Assembly (NCBI RefSeq): GCF_901472495.1
Contig: NZ_LR590469.1
Span: forward strand, 2,976,001 to 3,040,000
DNA length: 64,000 nucleotides
Source of the DNA: Yersinia enterocolitica subsp. enterocolitica
GTDB lineage: Bacteria; Pseudomonadota; Gammaproteobacteria; Enterobacterales; Enterobacteriaceae
Direction of reading: 5' to 3'
Shown: one piece after another, positions 63,076-64,000 of the stretch
Layout of the letters: each line of letters starts with the position of its first letter
How positions within the stretch are numbered: the first letter of the stretch is position 1
Position numbers and translations under genes: made by a program
Notes under the pieces: generated by a model
The model's input: only the letters and a program-made list of their open reading frames with translations
Database searches by the model: none
What the model was told of the DNA's origin: nothing

Positions 63076-63630
63076 AATGGCCCCAAATTAAAACTCGCCG
63101 CCGGTCGGACGCACATCGGGGTAGTCAGGCTCATAATATGGTTACTTAATAAGCCACTTTTTACCTATGCGGATTAACCCGACTCTTTATACTGGATTTT
63201 ATTAGAACTTGATCACATTGTGCGTTAATGAGAACCTTTATCGCAATGTCAGTTAGATATAATTTACCTGTTTTTAACATGGCGGCGAGTTTAGTCAAGA
63301 TTCAACCGGTTAATTATCATCCTATATCTGCGCAATATCAGTTAAAACTTGTGTTTGAAAATAGGATTATGCTGATATTACCGATGTTTTAGCCTTGCTA
63401 TCCTTATTAGTCTACGAGCAGTTTAAGAGCACTTGTATTAGGTTATTTGATGAATAACGCTGTTATATGCCTCTGTACTGTGTTTATGCGTAATATGTAC
63501 CCTAAATAATTCAAGTTGTAGCAAGGCGGCAAATGAAAGCAGCCAACGCACATGCAGTTTGCCGCATGTTGGGTATGATGCATTATTTCATAGAGTTGAC
63601 GTAAGTCAGGGGCGCTCGCATGGGGATGGG
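63076..63630. other. nudE-igaA divergent intergenic region
   Basis: 555 bp, the longest gene-free stretch in the window. It is AT-rich and contains a shortened ERIC (63495-63577). A 54-codon frame from ATG 63228 to TAG 63392 has no good ribosome binding site and a composition no different from the surroundings, so I do not call it. Promoters for nudE and igaA are expected but not clearly visible. Confidence 0.6.
63495..63577. repeat. Shortened ERIC element upstream of igaA
   Basis: About 83 bp: left end ACCCTAAATAATTCAAG, GCAAGGCGGCAAATGAAAGC, then directly CCAACGCACATGCAG and end GTTGGGTATGATG. The central GAGCTTAC/GTAAGTGA core is missing. It lies 54 bp before the igaA start. Confidence 0.85.
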
Positions 63631-64000
63631 ATGAGCACAATAGTCTTAATATTGGCCTTACTGTTGACCAGTCTGATCACAGTGGGTTTGTTGTGGTGGT
63701 TCCGATTCCGCCGACCTATCCCCGTAACTGCAACACTGCCGTTCGCGAAACCCACGCACCGAAAACTGACACCGGAAGAGCGGGTCAACATTGAAAACTA
63801 TCTTCTAAATCAACAAGATAAAATTGGATTTAAACCCCAGTCAACGTTTGACACCCGAACCCTGACAAATAGTGCGCTTTCGCCCGCTAAACTGATTTTA
63901 ATACCTCAAAGTGACAATGTTTATGCGGTAACCCGCGCGATTACCCGCTATGGTGTAGCAACTGACGAGCCGAACAAATGGCGCTATTATCTTGATTCTA
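63631..64000 (+). CDS. igaA: IgaA-family Rcs inhibitor (N-terminal fragment)
   Basis: The first 123 codons, opening MSTIVLILALLLTSLITVGL, then run off the window end. One N-terminal transmembrane segment (about 3-24) precedes a cytoplasmic domain with RKLTPEERVNIENYLL and AITRYGVATDEPNKWRYYLD, which match E. coli YrfF/IgaA. IgaA is an inner-membrane protein that restrains the Rcs phosphorelay through RcsD and is essential when Rcs is intact. It is called UmoB in Proteus. Confidence 0.93.
   Translation, partial: MSTIVLILALLLTSLITVGLLWWFRFRRPIPVTATLPFAKPTHRKLTPEERVNIENYLLNQQDKIGFKPQSTFDTRTLTNSALSPAKLILIPQSDNVYAVTRAITRYGVATDEPNKWRYYLDS

Noticed and set aside
63228..63392. 54-codon frame upstream of igaA
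   Set aside because: No ribosome binding site, AT-rich like its surroundings and no recognisable residues; likely chance.
1..64000. CRISPR array, tRNA, rRNA, prophage or integrase
   Set aside because: No regularly spaced repeats, cloverleaf sequences, rRNA or phage/integrase genes were seen.

Overview
The window looks like a chromosomal segment of a Yersinia species, in the enterobacterial str/spc/S10 to crp to dam/aro to mrcA region. Three things point there: near-identity of the ribosomal, CRP, TsgA and MrcA proteins to enterobacterial forms; seven ERIC-type repeats; and two about 165-bp palindromic elements inserted in terminators, which fit the published description of Yersinia YPAL repeats as I remember it. 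I cannot name the species. All protein identifications rest on motif and family recognition from the translated sequence; no database was searched.

Layout. (1) 1-10,960, minus strand: start of rplN, the spc promoter region, the S10 operon (rpsJ-rplC-rplD-rplW-rplB-rpsS-rplV-rpsC-rplP-rpmC-rpsQ) with its L4-responsive leader, bfd-bfr, and the str operon (rpsL-rpsG-fusA-tufA). (2) 10,982-17,891: yheO-tusDCB, fkpA, slyX, slyD, yheV, kefB and a frameshifted kefG, with a first YPAL between slyX and slyD. (3) 18,243-28,961: yheS, then an about 7.5-kb insertion relative to the E. coli order (two glycosyltransferases, tauABCD, a PhzF-family gene and a LysE-family exporter, with ERIC copies among them), then yheT-yheU. 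(4) 29,103-38,109: prkB, yhfA, crp, yhfK, a second YPAL, argD, pabA, yjgR, ppiA. (5) 38,462-43,679: a GH4 glycosidase with its LacI-type regulator, tsgA, codA. (6) 43,862-49,451: nirB-nirD-nirC-cysG behind an FNR/NarL promoter. (7) 49,508-55,721, minus strand: trpS, gph, rpe, dam, damX, aroB, aroK. (8) 56,069-64,000: hofMNOPQ, divergent mrcA, nudE, and the start of igaA, which runs off the end.

How the genes work together. The left end is translation machinery. FkpA, SlyX, SlyD and PpiA are folding factors or their neighbours. nirBDC-cysG is a self-contained nitrite-reduction unit: reductase, transporter and siroheme synthesis. aroKB-damX-dam-rpe-gph-trpS is the classical mixed shikimate/DNA methylation/carbon/tRNA cluster. 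tauABCD imports and desulfonates taurine under sulfur limitation. hofMNOPQ encodes a type IV pilus-like DNA-uptake apparatus.

Most of the window is conserved housekeeping sequence and I found no convincing new multi-gene system. The points most worth a second look are: the way both YPAL copies split a bidirectional terminator so that the repeat should be transcribed from both sides; a poly-G frameshift in kefG; a 46-codon unannotated ORF with a strong ribosome binding site between rpsJ and bfr; ERIC elements that end the PhzF-family gene and sit inside the nir operon; and a 31-bp inverted repeat upstream of tauA.
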